From: RUG14186 sp964644555
Lineage (GTDB): Bacteria > Bacillota > Clostridia > Eubacteriales > Anaerofustaceae
Length of the DNA: 13,059 nt
Direction: 5' to 3'
Assembly (NCBI GenBank): GCA_964644555.1
Contig: CAZXWI010000042.1
Location: 1 to 13,059, forward strand
Shown here: positions 6,726 through 12,972 of the stretch, in pieces
Layout: every line of letters begins with the position of its first letter
Numbering within the stretch: the first letter of the stretch is position 1
The notes under the pieces: generated by a model
What the model saw: only the letters and a program-made list of their open reading frames with translations
Told to the model about the DNA's origin: nothing
Database searches by the model: none
Translations under genes and position numbers: made by a program

Positions 6726-7433
6726 TTAAAGTGTTGTATCATTCCTGTATTTCGATTCAAATTCTTTGCTTCTTTTAATTATTCTCATATCGTGTCTTAT
6801 GTGGCTGTGTATGATCATGTTCTTGACATCTTTGCCTGTGGGATAAATAATCATTCGTGTAGGATCGTCATACCAATCGTCGCTGTTCGGTGTACAAACC
6901 ATTTCGAAGTTCCAGTATTCAACTTTCCCATATCGTTTATCCTTGTTTTTCTCAATGGCAGCGTCTACAAATATGGGAGGTTTCTTGCCTCCGTTATGTC
7001 TGACAACTTTTTCAAAATCATGCGGAACGAATCCCTTTTTAAACAACCACTGTCTTGTCCTGTATTCAGCTAAATCTATCCAATTCATGTAATATTGAAT
7101 TTCCTCTGGCGATTTGTACTCCGGTGTGCCAATGGGTCTATCTTCGTTCCACTTCCTCATTTCTTTTTCGTAAACTTTGTTAAATCTTTCCTTACTAATT
7201 TCTTTATTGAATAAACAATACTCTTTGCATTTTATTTCATTACAGAACAGCGCCTTGGAAATTGCCGTACATTCTCTTATACCGTAACTATGACTAACAC
7301 AGTTGCTATAACTAATATCGCAACTATAGCTAATACCGCTGCTATGCCTAATGTCATTGCTATAATGAATGCCATAGTTATAATTAATGCTATTGTTTAC
7401 CCTATTGAACTCTTTTATTTTTCCAGAAAGCCG
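6726..7433 (-). CDS. hexapeptide-repeat accessory protein, no usual start codon (frameshifted or recoded)
   Basis: I do not recognise a named family. From the ATG at 7160 the frame gives 144 residues, but it stays open upstream to 7433 (235 codons), and that upstream part looks coding. It carries six 6-residue repeats of the form I-x-Y/H-S-x-G/D, then a segment ALFCNEIKC followed by ISKERFNKVYEKE that runs into the 144-residue part. No ATG, GTG or TTG occurs in frame between 7433 and 7161, and the ATG at 7160 has no clear SD. The frame overlaps the end of the preceding gene in the +1 frame for about 30 bases. Either a one-base indel split a longer gene, or frameshifting joins them. The C-terminal part is charged, rich in Trp, Tyr and Lys, with no membrane segments. 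I recall, without being able to check, repeat proteins of this Asn-Ser-Tyr-Gly-Val type from phage-like regions of clostridia and spirochaetes. If only the ATG is used, the CDS is 6726-7160. Confidence 0.6.
   Translation of the reverse strand, partial: RLSGKIKEFNRVNNSINYNYGIHYSNDIRHSSGISYSCDISYSNCVSHSYGIRECTAISKALFCNEIKCKEYCLFNKEISKERFNKVYEKEMRKWNEDRPIGTPEYKSPEEIQYYMNWIDLAEYRTRQWLFKKGFVPHDFEKVVRHNGGKKPPIFVDAAIEKNKDKRYGKVEYWNFEMVCTPNSDDWYDDPTRMIIYPTGKDVKNMIIHSHIRHDMRIIKRSKEFESKYRNDTTL
7281..7388 (-). repeat. six 18-bp coding tandem repeats
   Basis: Units lie at 7371-7388, 7353-7370, 7335-7352, 7317-7334, 7299-7316 and 7281-7298, with a decayed seventh at 7263-7280. Read on the minus strand each is six codons, ATT-AGY-TAT-AGY-NNN-GRY in consensus. 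Variation at the fourth codon is AGC/AGT and at the sixth mostly GGC/GGT and GAC/GAT, largely synonymous in this frame. That indicates the hexapeptide, not another frame, has been maintained. Confidence 0.85.
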
Positions 7434-7665
7434 TTAAACCTTCGATGGATTTCGTATAGTACCAAACATTGAAGTTCGCCCAATTTACTATGTAATATTT
7501 TATAACTCCGTCATTTTCGTATATAAGATTTATATACATATCTTGATTTTTATAATTCGTGTATGATTCACCGTTTAAGTATTCATCAGGCATTTTGCGA
7601 CAATGTTTTAATATTTCATCTGTTAAAAAGATATCAGTTGTATTTCGTATGTTGATAAAATCCAT
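7402..7665 (-). CDS. small protein of unknown function (87 aa)
   Basis: I do not recognise it. It has 87 residues, is rich in Asn, Tyr and Ile, and has no signal or membrane segment. Its ATG overlaps the stop of the upstream 120-residue gene as TAATG, and GGGAGGG lies about 10 bases upstream, so the two are translationally coupled. The C-terminal part alternates in a beta-like way (VIKYYIVNWANFNVWYY, 54-70). It ends in TAG at 7404, but the overlapping +1 frame continues through the repeat region to 6726. Removing one base between 7405 and 7433 would give one 312-residue protein, so this ORF may be the N-terminal part of a split gene. Confidence 0.68.
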   Translation of the reverse strand: MDFINIRNTTDIFLTDEILKHCRKMPDEYLNGESYTNYKNQDMYINLIYENDGVIKYYIVNWANFNVWYYTKSIEGLTAFWKNKRVQ

Positions 7666-8027
7666 TATAACACCCTCCCTGCAACTGATTTTGTTCTGAT
7701 TCGCACATCTCCGTCTTTACTACGCAGCCCCGGCACAACATATTTCTGCGTTAAAATAACATTGCCTACATTGTACTCGTATTTCACACTCATAGCAGCA
7801 ATTACAAAATCGTGATTTACCGGTAGCCAAACCTGTTCCCACTCGCCCCATATACCTTTTTTATCTTGCACATAGCAAAGTGCCTCGTTGTTGTGGACTC
7901 TGCCTGTGAAAATATATGTATATCGGTATTTTTTATTCGCTCCAGTGATATGGTTCGGTTGCAAATTAAATCCTCTCCATGTGTTAGGGGTTTTCGTTAT
8001 TCTGATATCGTATCCACATATATTCAT
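7665..8027 (-). CDS. small protein of unknown function (120 aa)
   Basis: I do not recognise it. The 120 residues contain no signal peptide or membrane helix. The sequence looks beta-rich, with aromatic and basic strands such as YRYTYIFTGRV (34-44) and a central GIWGEWEQVWLPV (58-70). The start ATG has AGAGAGG at good spacing, and the stop overlaps the start of the 87-residue gene by one base. It lies 97 bases downstream of the RHH regulator, behind the hairpin at 8058-8091, with no convincing promoter of its own. Expression may therefore depend on read-through of that hairpin from the RHH promoter. Confidence 0.72.
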   Translation of the reverse strand: MNICGYDIRITKTPNTWRGFNLQPNHITGANKKYRYTYIFTGRVHNNEALCYVQDKKGIWGEWEQVWLPVNHDFVIAAMSVKYEYNVGNVILTQKYVVPGLRSKDGDVRIRTKSVAGRVL

Positions 8028-8057
8028 TTTGTACCTCTCTTATGTTTTTTTGCACGA

Positions 8058-8098
8058 AAAAAAGACCTGCGATTCCGCTACAGTCTTTTTTAATCGCA
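8058..8098 (-). terminator. terminator with an alternative pairing, between the RHH gene and its downstream genes
   Basis: On the minus strand AAAAAAGAC pairs with GTCTTTTTT (9 bp), with the T-run inside the 3' arm, a typical terminator; the plus strand has a similar form. A second perfect 7-bp pairing, TGCGATT with AATCGCA (8092-8098 with 8068-8074), overlaps the same region. It encloses the terminator's 5' arm, so the two structures either compete or form a pseudoknot. Confidence 0.6.
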
Positions 8099-8126
8099 AA
8101 TATTAAATTGATAATATTTACTATAC

Positions 8127-8330
8127 TTAATTCTTTAGCTTAAAATCGTCATCGAGGTCTACATTACAGTATTCCTCTATTGCGTTTTTTACTAATTGCG
8201 TTTTGGTTATTCCGTTATGTTTTGCGTATTCATTCAAAAATGCGTTGGTACCTCGTGGGGTATAAATACCTATAAAATCATGTAATTCTCGCATTCTTTT
8301 ATTCTTTTCTTTGTTTTTTTCACTCGCCAT
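8127..8330 (-). CDS. ribbon-helix-helix (CopG/Arc-like) DNA-binding regulator
   Basis: The 67 residues have the layout of a ribbon-helix-helix repressor, which binds DNA as a dimer through a two-stranded beta sheet. The beta strand is about LHDFIGIYTP (16-25). Helix A, starting at RGTNAFLNEY, is at 26-39 and helix B, TKTQLVKNAIEEY, at 42-54, joined by the typical G-I turn. A lysine-rich stretch (1-14) precedes it and an acidic tail follows. The ATG at 8330 has no SD. A TATAAT lies so close upstream that transcription should begin at or next to the ATG, implying leaderless translation. A second in-frame ATG at codon 13 is a less likely start. The promoter sits inside a perfect palindrome, as expected for autorepression. 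Such regulators are common in plasmids, phages and toxin-antitoxin loci; no recognised toxin is adjacent. Confidence 0.78.
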   Translation of the reverse strand: MASEKNKEKNKRMRELHDFIGIYTPRGTNAFLNEYAKHNGITKTQLVKNAIEEYCNVDLDDDFKLKN

Positions 8331-8349
8331 GATTGGATTATATCATGGC
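8326..8349. promoter_or_regulatory. perfect palindromic operator over the RHH promoter
   Basis: GCCATGAT (8326-8333), an 8-base spacer and ATCATGGC (8342-8349) form a perfect inverted repeat with 16 bp between centres. It spans the -10 box and the RHH start codon, so bound protein would block RNA polymerase. RHH repressors typically bind paired short half-sites like these, so the RHH protein itself is the natural candidate. Confidence 0.65.
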
Positions 8350-8365
8350 TCAAAAAACTATGCAA
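8337..8365 (-). promoter_or_regulatory. promoter of the RHH gene, giving a leaderless transcript
   Basis: A perfect TATAAT occupies 8342-8337 on the minus strand, with TTGCAT at 8365-8360 after an exact 17-base spacer. The expected start, about 7 bases past the -10, is base 8330, the A of the RHH start codon. Confidence 0.6.
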
Positions 8366-8401
8366 GCATTTTCCGAAAAATCTCTTTTTAAAATCGCTTG
8401 C
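8362..8401 (-). terminator. leftward hairpin, probable second terminator before the island
   Basis: On the minus strand GCAAGC-g-ATTTT pairs with AAAATGCTTGC (11 pairs, one bulge), and TTTTTT follows four bases later. It would back up the M20 terminator and insulate the RHH promoter. Its end overlaps the RHH -35. Confidence 0.5.
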
Positions 8402-8476
8402 AAAAAAACGATAAAATAAAGCTTTTTAGTATTAATCACTTTAGCCGACTTACAATTACAAACTTCTTCTTTTGTA

Positions 8477-8526
8477 ATAAAAATCCCCCCAATCTCATAA
8501 TTTCTTAGATTAATCAATCGGGGGAT
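8477..8526 (-). terminator. rho-independent terminator of the M20 peptidase operon
   Basis: On the minus strand ATCCCCC pairs with GGGGGAT, with an inner AATCT/AGATT stem, followed by TTTTTATT. It lies just after the peptidase stop at 8539, and the plus strand has no matching T-run. Confidence 0.85.
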
Positions 8527-8538
8527 ATTGATTGAGTG

Positions 8539-9972
8539 TTAGAACTGCTTCATCAATCTAACATAGAATTTTACAGTATCAACGATTTTTTCGAGGGGTA
8601 TTCTTTCATTATGTGCATGAATAAGGCCTCTCTCTTCTGTTGAAAGAGCCATTGCAGAGAAGCGGTATACTTTGTCCGAAATTCTACTGTAGTGGCGAGA
8701 ATCGCTTCCGGCAATCATCAAGTACGGAGAAACGATAGCCTCCGTCCAAGTCTGCGAAATGGCTTTTTTGAGTTTGTACCAACCTTCGCAATCCGTTGAT
8801 GATGTGTTGCATGGGTCGGAGCCGTGTAAAACTTCTACCTGAATATCATCGTTTTTGATAACATCTCTCATGTATTGAGCAGCGCTTTGCATTGTATCCG
8901 TTCCGCAAATACGAACATTTACAACACAAGATGCGCTCGGCGGCAATACATTTGAAGCAAGGCTGCCTTGAGTTTGAGTAAATGCGGTAGTGGTTCTTAC
9001 CAATGCATTAAGCTCGCCTCCGCTTTTTTTGCAAATCAAATCAAGAACAGGTTTAAACAGCCATAAATTAGCAAATATCATTCTAAATACAAATGTAGAA
9101 TGTCTGCCCAATGTGTCAAACATTTCACCAACCGGTTTTGTAATCTGCATTTTAAACGGATTGTTTTCCACATCGCAAATTGCTTTTGAAAGAGTACCCA
9201 CGATTGTATGAGGTGGCGGTGCCGAAGCATGGCCTCCGTTTGATTTGATAGAAAATTTGATATCGCTCATTCCCTTTTCGGCAATTCCTATGAGAGCGCA
9301 AGGTTCCGATACACCGGGGAATACCCCCTCAACAACAGCACCACCCTCATCAATTACAAATTCGGGGATAATACCTCTTTCTTCGAATATTTTAACCATA
9401 TCGGGAGCTGTTGCTCCTGCGACTTCTTCTTCGCCTGAGAATGCAAAGTACATATCGTTTTCGGGAATGAATCCATTTGAAAGAAGGTATTCTGCAGCTT
9501 CCATAACTCCGCAAAGAGTACCTTTTGTATCCAATGTGCCTCTGCCCCAAAGATATCCGTCCTCAATCAAACCATCGAAAGCGGGTTTCTGCCAATATTC
9601 TTCTTCAACAGGCACGACATCATAGTGAGCCATGAAAACGCTCGGTTTTTCACTGCTTTTACCTTTTACTTTATAAAGCACACCTGTTTTAGCCAAATAT
9701 TCGAGTTCGGCTTTTTCGTTGACGGTAGGATATAAATCCTTTAACAACTGTCTGAATTTTTCAAATTCAGCTTTGTCGATTTTGTCATCATCGTAATAAG
9801 ATACGGTTTTGCATCTTATCATTTCGGCAAGATCGTTTATTGCCTTTTCTTCATTGATTTGAATGTCTTCTTCTTCATACTTTTCGCAGCTTGTCGGTTT
9901 AAACATAACAGCTCTTACTATTACGACCAAAACTAAAGCTGCAACCACTGCAAGTATAATTAAGCCTACCAC
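8539..9972 (-). CDS. membrane-anchored M20 family metallopeptidase (CPS1/PM20D1-like)
   Basis: A dinuclear-zinc hydrolase of 477 residues that should cleave peptide or N-acyl amino-acid bonds. Residues 2-23 are a single hydrophobic segment, likely a membrane anchor, as in carboxypeptidase S and PM20D1. The M20 motifs are complete: AHYDVVPV (H116, D118), GRGTLDTKG (metal ligand D148), SGEEEVAG (catalytic E181, ligand E182), VIDEGG (D208) and the C-terminal HAHNE (H454). GGHAS (246-250) marks the dimerisation domain. The start is GTG at 9972, five bases after AGGAGG, which overlaps the TAG stop of the upstream membrane gene, so translation is coupled. The substrate is not readable from sequence. 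The operon suggests processing of something the two membrane proteins import or export. If the topology is N-in, the catalytic domain is extracellular, but the positive-inside evidence is weak. Confidence 0.93.
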   Translation of the reverse strand: MVGLIILAVVAALVLVVIVRAVMFKPTSCEKYEEEDIQINEEKAINDLAEMIRCKTVSYYDDDKIDKAEFEKFRQLLKDLYPTVNEKAELEYLAKTGVLYKVKGKSSEKPSVFMAHYDVVPVEEEYWQKPAFDGLIEDGYLWGRGTLDTKGTLCGVMEAAEYLLSNGFIPENDMYFAFSGEEEVAGATAPDMVKIFEERGIIPEFVIDEGGAVVEGVFPGVSEPCALIGIAEKGMSDIKFSIKSNGGHASAPPPHTIVGTLSKAICDVENNPFKMQITKPVGEMFDTLGRHSTFVFRMIFANLWLFKPVLDLICKKSGGELNALVRTTTAFTQTQGSLASNVLPPSASCVVNVRICGTDTMQSAAQYMRDVIKNDDIQVEVLHGSDPCNTSSTDCEGWYKLKKAISQTWTEAIVSPYLMIAGSDSRHYSRISDKVYRFSAMALSTEERGLIHAHNERIPLEKIVDTVKFYVRLMKQF

Positions 9973-9981
9973 TTCTACCTC

Positions 9982-10644
9982 CTAAAGTTTTCCTTTTTTA
10001 TAAAGTATTCTCGCAACGCCTATTGCCACAGCAGCTCCCACTGGAACCAACAGTCCCACACTGCTTGCCAAAGACGGAATTGCAATAAACAAAGCTATCA
10101 TAGCAAATAACGGAGCAAGCGCTATCTTCCAATTTTGTGAAATGTATACTACGGCAAGCCCTCCGAATAACGCAGGTAAAATATTATCAAATGCAGGCTG
10201 TAAAAGTTCACTTTCCAAAAACGGTTTGAGCGGAGCTAAAAACACAACGCCCAACGCAATGATTACTACTGTTGTTATGGAAGAAATCGCAATGGATATA
10301 GTGGATAAAACTTCTCCTTCTTCGCTGTCTGCACTAACACCTGCTATTTGCATGGCATTTAATGCACATGGCACTTTAAGATTTGTAACATTTCCCGTTA
10401 CAAAACCAAGATAACTTCCTCCTGTGCCAAGCATAGGTACATATGTTATAACTTCTATAGTACCCACAGTCCAAAACATCGGCACAACACCGAGCATACC
10501 CTTCATAAGAGGTTGTAATTCGGGCCATGCATTATATTTTATGCAAATGCTCAACGGAACCATAATAAGCATAGCCAATGCACTTATAGACCATATTCTT
10601 CCTGCTTTGTGTACAGATTGTATATATGTTTTGTTATTTTTCAT
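9982..10644 (-). CDS. polytopic membrane protein, probable transporter subunit
   Basis: The 220 residues contain about six hydrophobic helices, roughly at 17-36, 46-72, 76-95, 112-139, 152-190 (a pair) and 193-213, with a basic C-terminal tail. A glycine-rich segment, GTGGSYLGFVTGNVTNLKVP (73-92), and the acidic loop SADSEEGE (104-111) are its most distinctive parts. It is always likely to work with its neighbour, since the upstream DUF5058-like gene ends 10 bases before its start and the M20 peptidase SD overlaps its stop. I infer a two-component transporter for a small solute such as a peptide or modified amino acid. I know no experimentally characterised homologue. The start ATG follows AAGGGGTG. 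Confidence 0.78.
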   Translation of the reverse strand: MKNNKTYIQSVHKAGRIWSISALAMLIMVPLSICIKYNAWPELQPLMKGMLGVVPMFWTVGTIEVITYVPMLGTGGSYLGFVTGNVTNLKVPCALNAMQIAGVSADSEEGEVLSTISIAISSITTVVIIALGVVFLAPLKPFLESELLQPAFDNILPALFGGLAVVYISQNWKIALAPLFAMIALFIAIPSLASSVGLLVPVGAAVAIGVARILYKKGKL

Positions 10645-10654
10645 CTCACACCCC

Positions 10655-11383
10655 TTAAAGCAACGAATTTACCAGGTTGGTAATAGGTATTGACAAAGCC
10701 ATAGCGCCTATCAAGCTGATAGGAAGTGCATAGTCCTCCAACCATTTTATTTTAAATTTCTTACTGGCTCCGCCTACGATTGCCATAATAACAGCAGATG
10801 CCAACATAACGAATACGGGTATCCAGCCCACCAAACCTTGGTGTATATCGGCAAAAACCACACCCAAAAATGCAGATATCATACCCATGAAAAGCCCCGT
10901 CATGAATATATCTCCCCATTTTTTATCTTTTGCACCGAGTTTATCAAGGGCAGTCTGAATCTTTTCACCGAATAACGGAACGAGAATAAGCCCCGGAACG
11001 ATACCTACGGTCATTACCCATACTATAGTGGCAAACGACTGAGGATTGGTTATAGTATTCGACAAAGATTCCCCCAATGCCGCAGCGGCTGTTGCAGCGG
11101 CTGTTGTTTCATATGTCAAAGAACCGATTACCGACAAACGAAGCCACGGTATCGGAAAGCCCAACGCCTTTGACAAAGCTATTACACCGAGCAAAATAGC
11201 AACGGCAGGTGCAATGGTAAACACAGCGGATGAAATGATTATGTTTTTCAAAGTTTCATTTTTGATACTGAGCTTTTTTGCTTGTTTCAGCGCTTTAAAA
11301 AGAAAATATAATGACTCTGCTATTACAAAAATAATAACAAGCGCTACTATTACATACAAAAAAGAGCTGTTTACATCAAACAT
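10655..11383 (-). CDS. DUF5058-like polytopic membrane protein, probable transporter subunit
   Basis: The 242 residues have about six membrane helices: 9-31, 47-73, 116-138, 158-178, 184-204 and 217-239. The loop at 74-112 contains WLRLSVIGSLTYETTAAATA, an alanine- and threonine-rich segment that could be a re-entrant or substrate-path element. Length, composition and the company of a second small membrane protein fit the uncharacterised DUF5058 family of clostridia; this match is from memory. It is the first gene of a three-gene operon ending in the M20 peptidase. The ATG follows AGGAGGT at 7-base spacing, and a sigma-A type promoter lies upstream. Confidence 0.8.
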   Translation of the reverse strand: MFDVNSSFLYVIVALVIIFVIAESLYFLFKALKQAKKLSIKNETLKNIIISSAVFTIAPAVAILLGVIALSKALGFPIPWLRLSVIGSLTYETTAAATAAAALGESLSNTITNPQSFATIVWVMTVGIVPGLILVPLFGEKIQTALDKLGAKDKKWGDIFMTGLFMGMISAFLGVVFADIHQGLVGWIPVFVMLASAVIMAIVGGASKKFKIKWLEDYALPISLIGAMALSIPITNLVNSLL

Positions 11384-11419
11384 TAAAGTTACCTCCTATC
11401 CATAAATATATCATTACTG

Positions 11420-11447
11420 ATTATACCCTCATTTATCAAAGTTCCAA
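11420..11447 (-). promoter_or_regulatory. promoter of the membrane protein/M20 peptidase operon
   Basis: On the minus strand TTGGAA (11447-11442), a 16-base spacer and a perfect TATAAT (11425-11420). The transcript would start near 11413, about 30 bases before the first start codon. Confidence 0.62.
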
Positions 11448-11531
11448 TCAAATTTTGAAAAAATCTGCGAAGAACTATTTAAAGATATTGAATTGCATTT
11501 TGAAAATAAGAATTAATTTACATTTATCACA

Positions 11532-11559
11532 TTGGTTTTGCATAATTATATGATAAAAT
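11532..11559 (+). promoter_or_regulatory. candidate promoter of the ArsB/NhaD-like permease
   Basis: TTGGTT, a 16-base spacer and TAAAAT preceded by TGA (extended -10 form). Another TATACT lies at 11566-11571 without a matching -35. The region is very AT-rich, so the exact -10 is uncertain. Confidence 0.4.
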
Positions 11560-11590
11560 ATTGATTATACTATATTAAGAGGAGAAAAAA

Positions 11591-12898
11591 ATGATTATAG
11601 CATTAATAGTTTTCATTATTACCTATATTTTAATGCTTACATTTCAAAATTACAGACCTTATATAGCACTCGGCTCTGCCTTGGTATATATCGTCATGGG
11701 CTATTTGAATGTATTCGAAATGAATATTTTAACGGCACTCAAAGCAGTAGACTACAATGTGCTTCTTATGATAAGCAGCACAATGGGTTTGGTTACCATG
11801 TTTATAGAGAGCAAAATGCCTGCACGAATGGCTGAAATTCTTATTTGCAAAGTGCCTAATGTAAAATGGGCAGTTACGGCTTTGGCTCTTCTTGCCGGAG
11901 TAATCAGCGCATTTGTGGATAATGTGGCAACTGTTTTGATGATTGCTCCTATAGGCCTTGTCATATCAAAAAAACTCAATATTTCGCCCGTACCCGTGCT
12001 TATTGCCATAGCGGTTTCCTCAAACCTGCAAGGTGCAGCAACTCTCGTAGGCGACACAACGAGCATTTTGCTCGGCGGTTTTGCCGATATGAACTTCCTT
12101 GATTTCTTCTGGATGATGGGTAAACCCGGCATTTTCTGGGGAGTTGAGTTGGGTGCTCTAGCATCGGCTTTCGTATTGCTGTTTTTGTTTAGGCGCCAAA
12201 ATGACCCTATCGAATCAAAAATAGAAACTGAAGTTACCGACTATGTTCCGACAATATTAATGATAGGCACTATAGCTCTTCTTATCGTAGTATCATTCCT
12301 GCCTGAACCGAGTGGACATTTTGCACAAATAGTTTACAACCACAGAAGCGGTCTTGTATGCCTTGTTATGTGCCTTATCGGAATAATCGAAGAATATTTC
12401 GTAAAGAAAAACAAAACTGTTTTGAAAAATGTTCTTTCCGATTTGGACTACGACACATTGCTTTTATTATTTGGATTGTTTATGGTAATCGAGGGCATTA
12501 CCGCTGCCGGTGTTATTGATGCAATAGCTGATTTATTCTATAAACTCGCAGGCGATAATCCATTTGCACTCTACACCTTGATAGTATTCGTATCCGTAAT
12601 ACTATCCGCATTTATTGACAATATCCCCTATGTTGCCACAATGCTCCCCGTTGTGCAGGGGATTGCATCTCTTATGGGTGTTTCTGCTTATGTATTCTAT
12701 TTCGGACTTCTTACAGGTGCAACCCTCGGCGGCAACTTAACCCCAATAGGAGCCAGTGCCAACATTACAGCAATAGGAATTCTTAGAAAAAACGGAGAAA
12801 CCGTAACAGTAAAAGATTTCCTTCGTATAGGCATACCGTTTACTTTGGCTGCTGTCTTAACAGGATATGTATGCATATGGATTGTTTGGGGAATATAA
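11591..12898 (+). CDS. ArsB/NhaD (ion transporter) superfamily permease
   Basis: A membrane permease of 435 residues with about eleven hydrophobic helices in two inverted halves. Each half has the family's hallmark pair. SAFVDNVATVLMIAP (106-120) mirrors SAFIDNIPYVATMLP (339-353), and NLQGAATLVGDTTS (145-158) mirrors LGGNLTPIGASANI (379-392). These Asn-Pro/Gly-Asp segments form the substrate and cation site in NhaD, ArsB and DASS-type (SLC13) carriers. Candidate substrates are Na+/H+, arsenite or a small carboxylate. No ars genes are nearby, so arsenite is not favoured. The start ATG follows GAGGAG. The gene is monocistronic, divergent from the DUF5058/M20 operon across 207 bases, and ends at a strong terminator. 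Confidence 0.9.
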   Translation: MIIALIVFIITYILMLTFQNYRPYIALGSALVYIVMGYLNVFEMNILTALKAVDYNVLLMISSTMGLVTMFIESKMPARMAEILICKVPNVKWAVTALALLAGVISAFVDNVATVLMIAPIGLVISKKLNISPVPVLIAIAVSSNLQGAATLVGDTTSILLGGFADMNFLDFFWMMGKPGIFWGVELGALASAFVLLFLFRRQNDPIESKIETEVTDYVPTILMIGTIALLIVVSFLPEPSGHFAQIVYNHRSGLVCLVMCLIGIIEEYFVKKNKTVLKNVLSDLDYDTLLLLFGLFMVIEGITAAGVIDAIADLFYKLAGDNPFALYTLIVFVSVILSAFIDNIPYVATMLPVVQGIASLMGVSAYVFYFGLLTGATLGGNLTPIGASANITAIGILRKNGETVTVKDFLRIGIPFTLAAVLTGYVCIWIVWGI

Positions 12899-12908
12899 TA
12901 TTTCCGAT

Positions 12909-12946
12909 AAAAGCTTTGAGAAATACTTCTCAAAGCTTTTTTATTT
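12909..12946 (+). terminator. strong rho-independent terminator of the permease gene
   Basis: A perfect 14-bp stem, AAAAGCTTTGAGAA with TTCTCAAAGCTTTT, a 4-base loop and the tail TTATTT. Confidence 0.92.
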
Positions 12947-12960
12947 ACCAAAGCCAAAAC

Positions 12961-12972
12961 CTACATATGTAG
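12961..12972. repeat. perfect 12-bp palindrome
   Basis: CTACATATGTAG is fully self-complementary and lies in the intergenic tail after the permease terminator. It could be an operator for a gene beyond the right edge. I see no gene or clear promoter in the rest of the tail up to 13059. Confidence 0.25.

Noticed and set aside
7277..7375. A 32-residue wholly hydrophobic ORF on the minus strand inside the repeats, resembling a small membrane toxin
   Set aside because: It is the repeat array read in another frame. Repeats of 18 bp keep all frames open, it has no SD, and base variation is synonymous in the hexapeptide frame instead.
7281..7388. Possible CRISPR array or iteron-type origin
   Set aside because: The units are contiguous, 18 bp, degenerate and in codon register. 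There are no unique spacers, no cas or replication genes, and the pattern is explained by a coding repeat.
7290..7472. Plus-strand ORF of 60 residues across the same repeats
   Set aside because: Antisense shadow of the repeat array, with low-complexity Ala/Ile/Asn content and no SD.
8345..8419. 24-codon plus-strand ORF starting in the palindrome opposite the RHH start
   Set aside because: Its ATG arises automatically from the palindrome symmetry. It has no SD, no clear promoter, and runs through the leftward hairpin at 8362-8401.
6600..8540. Integrated element with attachment sites
   Set aside because: No integrase, transposase, tRNA gene or flanking direct repeat is visible around the island, so its mobility cannot be supported from this window.
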